This document shows, in pieces, positions 50,230-58,729 of a stretch of 64,000 bases of DNA. This DNA is from an uncultured Oscillospiraceae bacterium. GTDB lineage: Bacteria > Bacillota > Clostridia > Oscillospirales > Oscillospiraceae. The notes beneath the pieces were generated by a model. It did not search any database and was not told the DNA's origin. It saw only the letters and a program-made list of their open reading frames with translations. The position numbers were made by a program, and so were the translations under genes. Every line of letters starts with the position of its first letter. Positions within the stretch are counted from its first letter, which is position 1. The stretch covers positions 1-64,000 of the forward strand of contig CAKTMC010000011.1 in assembly GCA_934573735.1 (NCBI GenBank). Direction: 5' to 3'.

Positions 50230-50296
50230 GCCCCCTCAGTCTCGCTTGCGCTCGCCAGCTCCCCCTGAAGGGGAAGCCAAGGGCGTAAACGGTAAA

Positions 50297-50334
50297 CCCC
50301 TCAGTCACCTGCGGTGACAGCTCCCCTTTCAGGG
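50297..50334 (-). repeat. Short palindromic repeat, copy 3 (inverted)
   Basis: CCCCTCAGTCACCTGCGGTGAC followed by AGCTCCCCTTTCAGGG is the reverse complement of the element at 45243 and 45580. Confidence 0.8.
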
Positions 50335-50461
50335 TAGCCAAGGGCGCTGCTTGTGTGCAGTCGTGCCGATTCATACGTTTCCTAAAGCCATGTCAAGCAA
50401 AAATGAAGCTCTACCCAAGCGGGCAGAGCTTCATTTCTACTCATTTACATCCATATTATAT

Positions 50462-51340
50462 TCACACGCTCACATCCACCCACATGACCGGGCGGATGCC
50501 CCAGGAGCTGCGGTGGATTATATAGCCGTACTCACTTATCTCCGCAAGGGCGCTGACATATGCCGCATCACGGCTGTACACGCCCGGGGAACGCAGCCAC
50601 CACCAGCCGTTACGCATTGCGTTGCGCACGCTGTCACGGTGGGCGGCGTAGTCCGTCACGGGGGCAAGAAGCTGCTCACGGCTCAGACAGTGCGCCTCAT
50701 CAAGACTCAAAAGATATATCCTGTCGAGCGTATTGCCGCCGCCGGGAGTGCCGTATCTTGCGTTATCCTTATTTTCAAGCTCCGTCTCTGCAATGAGCTT
50801 GCTCTCGTTTTCGCTGAAGGCGGCGCTAATGAAGTCCTCATTCAGCCATGTACGCAGGGTACATTCCTCCCATGTGGAGGTACCGTCAAAAACATCGTGA
50901 TAGGGCTGAGTATCCAGAACGCAGCGGCTCATAAGCTGAACCTTATCGCCCTCGCGCGCGAGAAGCATCCACTCGATGGGCTCCTCGCCGTTTTCCGCCA
51001 CATCGTCCTGCTCGTAGCTGCCCAATATAACGTAATCGCCTATCGGCGCGGCGCTTATCTCCGCCTTGAGACGCAGAAGCTCCGCATCCTCGCCGTCTAT
51101 CCCCTCAAGCAAGTCCTCCGCCGCCCCATACTCGCCGCCGCGTATAAGCTCACGCGCCCGCTCCAGCGGTGTCGGCGTGGGCTCCGGTGTGGGCTCGGGC
51201 GTAGGCTCCGGGCTCGGAGTAGGGACAGGCTCCGCAGCTTCGTCCGCCTCCGTCGCCGAGGTCACGGTGCCGCAGGCACAGAGCGTAAGAAGCATTATTA
51301 AAATCAAAATCGCTATGCCGGTTTTTCGCAAAAGTGTCAT
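50462..51340 (-). CDS. DUF6273-type lipoprotein
   Basis: This protein of about 292 residues has a lipoprotein signal ending 'LLTLCACG' and a Pro-Thr-Glu linker (PEPTPEP repeats, about 40-65). A short tetratricopeptide-like stretch follows ('LERARELIRGGEYGAAEDLLEGI'), then a DUF6273 domain from about residue 105 ('GDYVILGSYEQDD', 'PIEWMLLAREGDKVQLMSRCVLD', 'WLNEDFISAAFSENE', 'WWLRSPG', 'GIRPVMWVDVS'). DUF6273 is common in secreted proteins of gut Clostridia; its function is not known. I prefer ATG 51340 to a TTG at 51376, which lies over the kinase stop. Confidence 0.82.
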   Translation of the reverse strand: MTLLRKTGIAILILIMLLTLCACGTVTSATEADEAAEPVPTPSPEPTPEPTPEPTPTPLERARELIRGGEYGAAEDLLEGIDGEDAELLRLKAEISAAPIGDYVILGSYEQDDVAENGEEPIEWMLLAREGDKVQLMSRCVLDTQPYHDVFDGTSTWEECTLRTWLNEDFISAAFSENESKLIAETELENKDNARYGTPGGGNTLDRIYLLSLDEAHCLSREQLLAPVTDYAAHRDSVRNAMRNGWWWLRSPGVYSRDAAYVSALAEISEYGYIIHRSSWGIRPVMWVDVSV

Positions 51341-51359
51341 ACCAAGTTTTCTCGCTTTT

Positions 51360-51947
51360 TTATTTTCTTGCTGCAATAAATGTCTTTATGACGTCAACCG
51401 CGCCCTGAACGCCGATACGTCCGCTGTCAATGCATAGGTCATAGTTCTCCGCGTCGCCCCAGAGCTGGTCGGTGTAGTAGCGATAAAAGCTTGAGCGATC
51501 CTTATCGACCTCTTTTATAAGCTTTTTCGCCTGCTCCTCGGTGAGGTTCTTACGCTTCATGATGGTCTTGATGCGGGTCGGCATATCGCCCATGATGAAA
51601 ACGCGCACCACGTCGTCCCGGTTGCGGAGGATATAATCCGCGCAGCGGCCGACAAAGATGCAGTCACCCTTCTCAGCAAGCGAACGCATAACGTCAAACT
51701 GCGCGGAGGCGACCTGCATATTCAGGCGGAAGCCCTCGTTGATGCCGACATAGTGTGGCACGGGGACTATATATGCGTTGACGCGCTTTTCATCATAGGA
51801 ATCGAAAATCTCCTTGCTGAAATGGGAGTTCTCCGCCGCCTCATCGACAATTTCCTTGTCATAGCAGCGATAGTTGAGCTCCTTTGCCAGCGCGCGGGCG
51901 ATGTCATGTCCGTTGCTGCCGTGCTGTCTGCCCAATGTAATTATCAT
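51360..51947 (-). CDS. Cytidylate kinase-like family protein (Cytidylate_kin2)
   Basis: The 195-residue P-loop protein starts 'MIITLGRQHGSNGHDIARALAKELNYRCYDKEIVDEAAE', the Cytidylate_kin2 pattern in which the P-loop is degenerate (GRQHGSNG). It continues with 'GDCIFVGRCADYILRNRDDVVRVFIMGDMPTRIKTIMKRKNLTEEQAKKLIKEVDKDRSSFYRYYT', a lid-like region. The family is distinct from true Cmk, and its substrate is unsettled. It is transcribed with the DUF6273 gene. Confidence 0.9.
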   Translation of the reverse strand: MIITLGRQHGSNGHDIARALAKELNYRCYDKEIVDEAAENSHFSKEIFDSYDEKRVNAYIVPVPHYVGINEGFRLNMQVASAQFDVMRSLAEKGDCIFVGRCADYILRNRDDVVRVFIMGDMPTRIKTIMKRKNLTEEQAKKLIKEVDKDRSSFYRYYTDQLWGDAENYDLCIDSGRIGVQGAVDVIKTFIAARK

Positions 51948-51984
51948 TCAAACACATCTCCTTTTTGAAAAATAGTCCAATACT

Positions 51985-53133
51985 TTATTGCCACTCCAAC
52001 ATTCGCGCAAAGGAATCCAGATCCTTGCCGCGCGGAACATAGATGCGGTAAATCTTATACGGGTCCGCTCCGGTGCGGTATATCCTGCCGTCCATGCATA
52101 CGCCGAAGCGGTAGTAATCGCCGATTATCTCCTGCGTGTATCCGTTATAGCCGCCGGCGGGATAGCAGAGCGCATAGGGCTCCTTCCCGGTCACGCGGGT
52201 AAGGAAGAGCTTTGAATAGTACATCTGCTCCGCCTGCTGCTCGGTATTCATGTAGGCAAGGGCGGGATGCGTCACGGTATGGCTCTGTATGGAGACAAGA
52301 CCGGAGTCGGAGACCTCCTTCACCTGCTCCGGGGTCATGCAGCTCACGCCGCCGTTATAGGTCATATAATCGGTGATGATAAAGAATGTAGCCTTTACAT
52401 TATATTTCTGCAAAAGCGGATAAAGTATCGTATAGTTATCCAGCCGCCCGTCGTCAAAGGTCAGGATAATGGGCTTTTCGTACTCATCGACGTGCTCCAA
52501 ATCCTCAAACCATATCGGCTGATAGCCGTTTTCGACGATATACTGAAGCTGCGCCTCCATATCCGCAGGGCTGACGCTGAGCGCCGCCTGCGAGTTATAG
52601 GGCACATCGTCGGAAACATAGTGATACATGAACACCGGTACTCGGTAGCCCTCCGGTATCGTCCACTCCCCTGCCGCCGCCGTGCAGTAGATGTGCTCCT
52701 CGTCCGCATCGTCCAGAAGCGAAATGCCAATCTGCTCACACACTGCGGCAAGCGGGATATATGTAGCGCCGCGGTAGCTCAAAAGCTCCGTGCCCTCGCC
52801 GCCGAAAATAAGCTCCTCGCCGCGCCATATAAGGCGAAGCGCATTCTCGCTCTCGCCGTAGTCAAGGCCGAGAGCCGCGAAGAATTCCTCCGCCGGGACG
52901 TAGCTCACATCGCCGGAAACGACGCTGCCGCTAAGCTCCGTGCCATCCACCGTGACACTGACGCCGACCGGAAGCTCCGGCTCGGGAATAGGCGTGGGGC
53001 TCGGAGTAGGGACAGGCTCGGCACTTTCTATCGCCGCTTCCTCCGGGCTATCCTCCTCGATAAGATGCGCCGCGCAGCCTGCGAGCAGAAGCGCCGCCAT
53101 GGCAGCGATAAGGATTATATGTCTTTTTTTCAT
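51985..53133 (-). CDS. Secreted polysaccharide deacetylase lipoprotein
   Basis: The 382-residue protein has a lipobox 'LLLAGCAA' (Cys20) and a short Pro/Thr linker. A copper-amine-oxidase-N-like stalk domain covers about residues 60-150 ('VSYVPAEEFFAALGLDYG', 'YRGATYIPLAAVCEQIG'). A CE4/NodB domain follows, with 'PVFMYHYVSDD', 'ILTFDDGRLDNYTILYPLL' near 222, 'SIQSHTVTHPALA' near 275 and 'LCYPAGGYNGYT'. The metal ligands Asp-His-His are present, so it should deacetylate a wall or surface glycan. Confidence 0.92.
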   Translation of the reverse strand: MKKRHIILIAAMAALLLAGCAAHLIEEDSPEEAAIESAEPVPTPSPTPIPEPELPVGVSVTVDGTELSGSVVSGDVSYVPAEEFFAALGLDYGESENALRLIWRGEELIFGGEGTELLSYRGATYIPLAAVCEQIGISLLDDADEEHIYCTAAAGEWTIPEGYRVPVFMYHYVSDDVPYNSQAALSVSPADMEAQLQYIVENGYQPIWFEDLEHVDEYEKPIILTFDDGRLDNYTILYPLLQKYNVKATFFIITDYMTYNGGVSCMTPEQVKEVSDSGLVSIQSHTVTHPALAYMNTEQQAEQMYYSKLFLTRVTGKEPYALCYPAGGYNGYTQEIIGDYYRFGVCMDGRIYRTGADPYKIYRIYVPRGKDLDSFARMLEWQ

Positions 53134-53275
53134 GCACTGTGTCCTCGTTTCTTACGCTTATATTTTACCACCCGTCAGCGCCCATGGCAAGAAATTATTT
53201 TACCGCCCGGGCTTTGCACCCGAGCGGCGAGTGTGGGGCTTGCGTTTCCCATTATATAATCAATAATAAAATTAA

Positions 53276-53794
53276 TCACTTTTTGCCGGCGGGCTTATAC
53301 GCTCCCTTACTGCGGAGAAAATCGAGAAAGCTCTCCGCCGTGCCGAGCTTGAAGCCGGACTTCTGGAGCATATATATAAGCCCCTGCCGGGTCTGTATGG
53401 CGATAATATTCCTCGTGCAGAACACCTTTTTTATCTCAGCATATTCTATCTCCGCAGGCTCGCCCGCGCCGTTCATGTACTTGATGCAGTCGGGGAAGGC
53501 CAGCGTCTCCGTGCGGATAAGTCCGCTGTGCGTCACCTCGCTGCTGCGGCTCATAAATGAGCGCACCGAGATATAATATGCAAGCGACATCAGCACATAA
53601 TAGCTAAATATCGCGCCGGGGATGATATAGCCCATCTCGCGTCCGCTGAGGCGAAGATAGACCCACAGCGCCAGAAGCACCGCGCATATACCGTGTATTA
53701 TAAGGCTTGAGGGCTTTTTGAAGCAGCAATACTCATAAAATTCCTGCACTAAGTCCTTTGTATATTCGCTTTTGCATCTGAATATGGCTTCCAT
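53276..53794 (-). CDS. YcxB-like membrane protein
   Basis: The 172-residue protein has two adjacent membrane segments (about residues 30-50 and 55-78). A C-terminal soluble part resembles the YcxB-like domain ('SGLIRTETLAFPDCIKYMNGAGEPAEIEYAEIKKVFCTRNIIAIQTRQGLIYMLQKSGF'). GGGGGA is 8 nt before the ATG of 'MEAIFRC', which I take as the start. Function unknown. Confidence 0.72.
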   Translation of the reverse strand: MEAIFRCKSEYTKDLVQEFYEYCCFKKPSSLIIHGICAVLLALWVYLRLSGREMGYIIPGAIFSYYVLMSLAYYISVRSFMSRSSEVTHSGLIRTETLAFPDCIKYMNGAGEPAEIEYAEIKKVFCTRNIIAIQTRQGLIYMLQKSGFKLGTAESFLDFLRSKGAYKPAGKK

Positions 53795-53914
53795 ATTTAT
53801 ATCCCCCGAAAATTTCATGCTTTAGATAATAACACAAATGCGCGGTGCAGGCAAGTATTTGCCGCTGCCGCGCATAGAATTTAGCAGGATATTTAGCTTT
53901 CCGGAGGCCGAGGC

Positions 53915-55228
53915 ATGATACGAACACGCAGACTTATCGTAAACACCGCGCTTTTGACGCTCTCGTCTCTACTTATGAGCTGCATCGGCATGGCCTTTCA
54001 GGTATGGCTTGTCGGGCGCATAGGCGAGGCGGGCATAGGGCTTTATCAGCTTGTGCTCTCGGTAAGCTTTCTCTGCGCGACGGTCGCCGTCTCGGGCATA
54101 CGCTTTGCGGCGACGCGCCTTATCTCCGAGGAGCTGGGGCGCGAAAATCCCGGCGGGGTGCGCGGCGCAATGCGGCGCTGTGCGGGCTATGCGCTGTTTT
54201 TCGGGCTTGCGTCCGGGCTTGTGCTGTGGCTTTTGGCGGCTCCCATCGGGTTTCTCTGCATAGGCGACGCGAGAACCGTGCGCTCACTGCAAATCTCCGC
54301 CGTCGGTATGCCCTGCATCTCGCTCTGCGCCGCCTTCTCGGGCTACTTCACCGCCTGCGGCAGAGTCTGGAAGCCGACGCTTATTCATCTCATAGAGCAG
54401 CTTGCGGGCATAGCGCTGGTCGCATATTTTCTGCGGCGCGTCGAGGGCGGAGACATCGAGCTTAGCTGCGCTGCGGTGAGTCTCGGCAGGCTTTTGGCGG
54501 ATATTCTCTCGGCAGTTCTTATGCTGCTTTTCTACGCTGCCGACCGTCACTCATATTACAGCGCCCCGCCAAGCGGGAAGCGCCTGACGGGGCGTATGCT
54601 CAAAATAGCTCTGCCGCTTGCGCTCTCGGCCTATGCACGGAGCGCACTGAGCACGATGCAGCATCTGCTCGTCCCGCGCGGACTGCGCGCCGCCGGGTAT
54701 TCGGCAGACAGCGCCCTCGCGGGCTACGGTATAATTCAGGGGATGGTGCTGCCGATAATCGGCTTTCCCGCCTGTCTCATGTCGGCGCTTGCGGAGCTTA
54801 TCGTCCCGGAGCTTACCGAGGCGCAGGTACAGCGCGACAATTCGGGCATTGCGCGGGCGATACGCTCGCTTATAAAAATGAGTCTGCTGTTTTCCTGCGC
54901 GTCGGCGGTTTTTATGCTTGTATTTTCGGATAAGCTGGGTATGCTCGTCTACGGCAGCGCCGAGGCGGGGCGCTATATTCGCATACTCGCGCCGCTAATT
55001 CCGGTGATGTACACGGACATGAGCGTTGACGGCTGTCTCAAGGGTCTTGGGCAGCAGGTCTGGAGCATGGGGATAAACATAGCGGAGGCGCTGCTCGGGC
55101 TGCTGCTCGTATGGAGGCTATTGCCGCTGTATGCGCTGAGCGCCTATATTGCGGTGATATATTTCAGCGAGATATTTAATTTTTCTCTGAGCTGTCTGAG
55201 GCTGCGGCGCGTTTTTCCCGGCGCTTGA
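53915..55228 (+). CDS. SpoVB-family MOP flippase
   Basis: This 437-residue membrane protein has about twelve to fourteen membrane segments and the SpoVB opening 'LLTLSSLLMSCIGMAFQVWLVGRIGEAGIGLYQLVLSVSFLCATVAVSGIRFAATRLISEELGR'. Members flip lipid-linked precursors, and SpoVB is needed for spore cortex. Several paralogues are normal in spore formers, so the exact role is open. Its 3' end overlaps the convergent ribU gene by 53 bp. Confidence 0.9.
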   Translation: MIRTRRLIVNTALLTLSSLLMSCIGMAFQVWLVGRIGEAGIGLYQLVLSVSFLCATVAVSGIRFAATRLISEELGRENPGGVRGAMRRCAGYALFFGLASGLVLWLLAAPIGFLCIGDARTVRSLQISAVGMPCISLCAAFSGYFTACGRVWKPTLIHLIEQLAGIALVAYFLRRVEGGDIELSCAAVSLGRLLADILSAVLMLLFYAADRHSYYSAPPSGKRLTGRMLKIALPLALSAYARSALSTMQHLLVPRGLRAAGYSADSALAGYGIIQGMVLPIIGFPACLMSALAELIVPELTEAQVQRDNSGIARAIRSLIKMSLLFSCASAVFMLVFSDKLGMLVYGSAEAGRYIRILAPLIPVMYTDMSVDGCLKGLGQQVWSMGINIAEALLGLLLVWRLLPLYALSAYIAVIYFSEIFNFSLSCLRLRRVFPGA

Positions 55229-55928
55229 GCATTTTCTCGTCGTTTCTGTGGAGTATGGGTGAAATGCGCTTATAAAGCAGGAAGGTAAGCGCGGAGACGA
55301 CAATGCCCTTGAGAAGATTAAAGGGCACGACAGCAAAGAGAACGAGAGTGGAAACGCTGTTTATCGCGGAGTTAACCGCAGTGCCCATGCCGATGATGGC
55401 ATCGAGCGGCATACCGAACATCTCGGCAAACTTCGGCAGAAGATATATTGCGTTAAATGCGCTGCCGAACACGGTCATAACAAGGGTGCCGACTATCATG
55501 CCGGTGAGCGCGGACTTTTTGCCGGGCTTTGCGTGGTAGATGACGCTTGCGGGAAGAACGAAGGAGCAGCCGACAAAGAAGTTTGCAAAATCGCCGACAT
55601 ACGCCGTGGTCGTGCCCTTGATAATAAGCTTTACAAGAACCTTGACAAGCTCCGCGACGACACCTGCCACGGGTCCAAGGTAGAAGGTGCAGATGAGTAC
55701 CGGAAGCTCGCTGATGTCAAGCTTATAGAAGCCGGGGGCGAAGAAAAGCGGCAGCTCAACGAGCATAAGCACGCCCGCCATGCTTGCAAAAACGGCGGTG
55801 TAGCTGATATAATGGGTGCTGGAGAAGAGCTTGCGGTCATGCGTCAGGCGCTTTTCGCAAAGCCATGCAACGAGCAGGATGCCGATAAATACAGCGGCGC
55901 AGACGAGAACGAATTTTAGGGTTTCCAT
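55176..55928 (-). CDS. ribU: Riboflavin ECF transporter S component (RibU-like)
   Basis: This 250-residue protein has an N-terminal extra membrane span, then the ECF S-component core. 'LMLVELPLFFAPGFYKLDISELPVLICTFYLGPVAGVVAELVKVLVKLIIKGT' and 'VGDFANFFVGCSFVLPASVIY' are typical of RibU. It should capture riboflavin for an ECF module encoded elsewhere. An FMN riboswitch with its terminator precedes it, which confirms the substrate. AGGAGG lies before the ATG. The C-terminus is long and basic and overlaps the flippase gene. Confidence 0.94.
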   Translation of the reverse strand: METLKFVLVCAAVFIGILLVAWLCEKRLTHDRKLFSSTHYISYTAVFASMAGVLMLVELPLFFAPGFYKLDISELPVLICTFYLGPVAGVVAELVKVLVKLIIKGTTTAYVGDFANFFVGCSFVLPASVIYHAKPGKKSALTGMIVGTLVMTVFGSAFNAIYLLPKFAEMFGMPLDAIIGMGTAVNSAINSVSTLVLFAVVPFNLLKGIVVSALTFLLYKRISPILHRNDEKMLKRREKRAAASDSSEKN

Positions 55929-55943
55929 GATGTTTTCCTCCTG

Positions 55944-55976
55944 AAATAAAAAAATTCCCGTGGACTACTCCACGGG
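55944..55976 (-). terminator. Expression-platform terminator of the FMN riboswitch
   Basis: CCCGTGGA/TCCACGGG with a CTAC loop is followed on the minus strand by AATTTTTTTATTT, just before the ribU ribosome-binding site. FMN binding should favour this terminator. Confidence 0.85.
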
Positions 55977-56020
55977 CAGGCAGGACGGATAAAATGAAAA
56001 ATATTATAATTATATAATAA

Positions 56021-56129
56021 TTCTTCTTTCATCCAGACTTTACTGTCGGTCCCGGAGTTACACCGGGTCATGCCTTTCGGCTCGCGGACTTTACCGCCGG
56101 TCGGGAATTTCACCCTGCCCTGAAGATAT
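56021..56129 (-). promoter_or_regulatory. FMN riboswitch (RFN element)
   Basis: On the minus strand the conserved segments appear in order: TCTTCAGGGCAGGGTG, AATTCCCGACCGGCGG, GTAAAGTCCGCGAGC, a variable arm with GACCCGGTGTAACTCCGGGACC, and GACAGTAAAGTCTGGATG closing with AGAAGA. This is the full RFN core, upstream of a riboflavin transporter. Confidence 0.97.
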
Positions 56130-56219
56130 CGTCAACAATATAGCACGCAAATTTGCTATTGTCAATACTATAATTTGGAGTTATTATAGGCGTATAGCCG
56201 CAAGGATAGAGGTGAGAGC

Positions 56220-56729
56220 ATGATAGAGCGTGAAAATAGCTGCTGCTTTACGGGACACCGCCCCGCAAAGCTCCCCTGGGGCACAAACGAGGACGATCCG
56301 CGCTGTCTGGAGCTCAAAAAAGAAATAGCCGACAAGCTTGACGAGATATACAATTCCGGCTGCCGTCACTTCATCTGCGGTATGGCAATGGGCTGCGATA
56401 TGTATTTTGCCGAGGCGGTGATAAAGCTTAGACGCCGCCACCACGATATAACGCTTGAGGCCGCTATCCCCTGCGCCTCGCAGACGCATCGCTGGAAAAG
56501 CGAGCAAAAGGAAAAGTATGACGCGCTTCTCGCCCAGTGCGACGAGGTCAGCATATTGCAGCACGGCTATTCGCCCGACTGTATGCAGGAGCGAAACAAG
56601 TACATGGTAGAATGCTCGAAGGTTCTCTTAGCCTGCTTTGACGGCTTCCCCGGCGGTACGATGAATACTATCGTCTATGCCCGCCGCAAGGGGCTTAAAA
56701 CCTATGTGATAGAGTTAGAAACGGACTGA
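56220..56729 (+). CDS. SLOG-family protein (DUF1273/YpsA-like)
   Basis: The 169-residue Rossmannoid protein has 'CCFTGHRPAKLPWG' at residues 8-21, 'FICGMAMGCDMYFAEAVIKLR' near 52-72, and 'GFPGGTMNTIVYARRKGL' near the end, the nucleotide/ADP-ribose-binding pattern of SLOG proteins. YpsA-like members are linked to cell division or stress in Firmicutes. The specific ligand is unknown. The stop codon lies inside the terminator stem. Confidence 0.9.
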   Translation: MIERENSCCFTGHRPAKLPWGTNEDDPRCLELKKEIADKLDEIYNSGCRHFICGMAMGCDMYFAEAVIKLRRRHHDITLEAAIPCASQTHRWKSEQKEKYDALLAQCDEVSILQHGYSPDCMQERNKYMVECSKVLLACFDGFPGGTMNTIVYARRKGLKTYVIELETD

Positions 56730-56756
56730 ATTGGCGTAAATTCGGTCCGTTTTTTT
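56720..56756 (+). terminator. Intrinsic terminator of the SLOG gene
   Basis: ACGGACTGAATT pairs with AATTCGGTCCGT (one G-T pair) and is followed by TTTTTT. The TGA stop is part of the left arm. Confidence 0.88.
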
Positions 56757-56838
56757 GCTTTTTGTATATTTTTATGGTGGTGTGGGAAGCAGCTCTACTT
56801 TACACCGCAGTTAGCTTTAGTGCATAGCAAAGGGGATG

Positions 56839-56879
56839 CGGATTGCCACGTCGGGCGTTGCCCTCCTCGCAATGACAGG
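56839..56879. repeat. Single copy of a common intergenic element
   Basis: GGATTGCCACGTCGGGCGTT then GCCCTCCTCGCAATGACAG is an imperfect palindrome (ATTGC/GCAAT). I recognise it as a motif frequently dispersed in gut Firmicutes genomes, but only one copy is present here. Confidence 0.4.
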
Positions 56880-56930
56880 TAGAGGTAAGACTCATGCGCC
56901 GATTTATACTCAGCGCTTATATCTCGCTTC

Positions 56931-57575
56931 TTATTCCCCTGTCAAAAGCGCTTCAAGCGCGGGGATATCGGGGACGATATAGTCCGCGCCGGCGGCGGAA
57001 AGCTCGCCGGGGGCTGCATAGCCGTACTCCACGCCTATGCACTTTATCCCACAGCGCTTTGCGCCGAGAACGTCATACTTCGTATCTCCGACGAGCACCG
57101 TTTCCTCCGGTCTTGCGCCGAGCGTATCCATTACGCGGCTCACGACCTGCCACTTCTCACTGTTATTGCCGTTTGGGAGGCTGCCGCAGACGCAGTCGAA
57201 AAGACCGAGCATATCATTTTCCTCCAAGAGCTCCAAGGCCAGCTTCTCGGGCTTTGAGGTGGCGACGGCGGTCACAAGTCCCCTCGCCCGCAGCGCAGTC
57301 AGCAGCTCCGCAACGCCGGGGAAAACGCTGCACTCATGCAGTCCCACCGGCTCATAGCGGCGGCGGAAATCCACGGTCGCCTGCTCCGCCTCCGCGCGCT
57401 CAAAGCCAAAATACTCCATGAACATATCGACAAGCGGAGGCCCCGCAAAGCAGCGCAGCGCCTCAAGCTCCGCGTCCATGCCGCGCTGGTTTATGGCGTA
57501 GCGCACGGATTTTGTGATGCCCTCGACCGTATCAAACACGGTCCCGTCAAAGTCATAGAGGATATATTTGAACAT
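56931..57575 (-). CDS. HAD-family phosphatase (phosphoglycolate phosphatase-like)
   Basis: The 214-residue protein has 'YILYDFDGTVFDT' (motif I, nucleophile Asp), a helical cap (about 17-80), 'VTAVATSKPEKL' (motif II Ser/Thr), and 'GARPEETVLVGDTKYDVLGAKRCGIKCIGVEYGY' (motifs III/IV). It is a Gph/PpaX-like small-molecule phosphatase. The substrate is not certain. Confidence 0.93.
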   Translation of the reverse strand: MFKYILYDFDGTVFDTVEGITKSVRYAINQRGMDAELEALRCFAGPPLVDMFMEYFGFERAEAEQATVDFRRRYEPVGLHECSVFPGVAELLTALRARGLVTAVATSKPEKLALELLEENDMLGLFDCVCGSLPNGNNSEKWQVVSRVMDTLGARPEETVLVGDTKYDVLGAKRCGIKCIGVEYGYAAPGELSAAGADYIVPDIPALEALLTGE

Positions 57576-57664
57576 CTGTCTCTCCTTATAGCTTAAATGA
57601 GTCTCATTCGGGGAAAAATGAGCATATAATTAGTATCTTTATATTTATTCACCGAGGTGACGAT

Positions 57665-58678
57665 ATGACAAGCACATATTTTTGCGGCGCAAACTCCGCA
57701 CAGGGCTTTTACTCTCTCTATGACGAATTCCCGCCGAATGGTATTCGGCATATTCTCAAGGGCTGCCCCGGCTCGGGCAAGTCCGGCTTTATGCGCGCTG
57801 TCGGCACACAGGCCGAGCGGCGCGGGCTCTGCGTAGAATACGTTCTCTGCTCCGGCGACCCGGATTCGCTCGACGGGGTCTACATCCCGGCGCTTGGCGA
57901 GGCTTGGGTGGACGGCACCGCTCCCCACGTCCTTGAGCCGGGGCCCTTCGGCATTGACGGAGATTATGTAAACTTGGGACGCTTCTGCCGGGGAGATTTT
58001 TCCGATGCCAGCCGCGAGGCAATCGGCGATATCACGCGGCGCTACAAGGCGCTCTATGCCGAGAGCTACGGCTATCTCGCAGCGGCGGCAAGGCTGGTCC
58101 CCGAGCGCAAATACTCCCTCTCCCCTCTTGAAAAAAGGCTTGAGGTCATTCTGCGGCACAGCGTCAACGAGGATAAGCCCACGCAGCGGCGAGTATTCCT
58201 GCGTGCGATAAGCTGCAAGGGCGTGATATCCCTTGCCGACACTCTGCACGGCTATGACGAATACTACGTCTTTACAAGCAGCTGCGGCGGGAACGCGCCC
58301 GCTCTGGAACTTGTACGGCGCGTGGCGGAGAGGCGCGGTCTATCCATGATCATCGCCATGTCTCCGCTTGAGCCGGATAAAATCGAGGCGCTTCTCCTGC
58401 CGGGGGCGAAAATCGCCTTTTTCGGCAGTGCCTACCGCATAGGCGCGGCGCGGCACATCCGGCTTGACTCCATGCTCGCTGAGCGCCCGGACTCAGAGAG
58501 CGCCGCAAGGCTCAAGACCTCGGCGCGGATATACGATAGACTCCTCGCCCTTGCTCTTGATACGCTGCGGCGCGCAAAGGCGCTGCACGATGAGCTTGAG
58601 GCGCAGTACAGACCCTATATGGACTTTGCCGCGCTGACGGAGTTTACCGAGAAGGAGCTGCGCAGGATTTTTGATTAA
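57665..58678 (+). CDS. P-loop ATPase of the PRK06851 type
   Basis: The 337-residue protein begins 'MTSTYFCGANSAQGFYSLYDEFPPNGIRHILKGCPGSGKSGFMRAVG', with a Walker A at about residues 33-40. A second nucleotide-like region follows ('YYVFTSSCGGNAPALELVRRVAERRG') near 200-225. This fits the predicted ATPases found mainly in spore-forming Firmicutes, whose function is unknown. It is a little shorter than usual. GAGGTGACGAT precedes the ATG. It may be divergently transcribed with the HAD gene. Confidence 0.82.
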   Translation: MTSTYFCGANSAQGFYSLYDEFPPNGIRHILKGCPGSGKSGFMRAVGTQAERRGLCVEYVLCSGDPDSLDGVYIPALGEAWVDGTAPHVLEPGPFGIDGDYVNLGRFCRGDFSDASREAIGDITRRYKALYAESYGYLAAAARLVPERKYSLSPLEKRLEVILRHSVNEDKPTQRRVFLRAISCKGVISLADTLHGYDEYYVFTSSCGGNAPALELVRRVAERRGLSMIIAMSPLEPDKIEALLLPGAKIAFFGSAYRIGAARHIRLDSMLAERPDSESAARLKTSARIYDRLLALALDTLRRAKALHDELEAQYRPYMDFAALTEFTEKELRRIFD

Positions 58679-58695
58679 AATATAATATAATTACA

Positions 58696-58729
58696 CGGCG
58701 CGGCAGGGCTTCCTCCCGCGCCGATTTTT
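58696..58729. terminator. Terminator between convergent genes
   Basis: CGGCGCGG pairs with CCGCGCCG and is followed by ATTTTTA. It serves the ATPase gene, and its right edge touches the stop of the leftward lipoprotein gene. Confidence 0.8.

Larger units (their letters stand above)
50056..50461. other. 406-bp gene-free region with repeats
   Basis: No gene is visible. It contains the inverted copy 2 of the dispersed repeat and copy 3 of the short palindrome, annotated separately, plus additional CTCCCC/GGGGAG palindromes. Confidence 0.65.

Noticed and set aside
56757..56930. Possible tRNA or small RNA gene after the SLOG gene
   Set aside because: I found no cloverleaf arms or CCA end. The only structure is a common imperfect palindrome.
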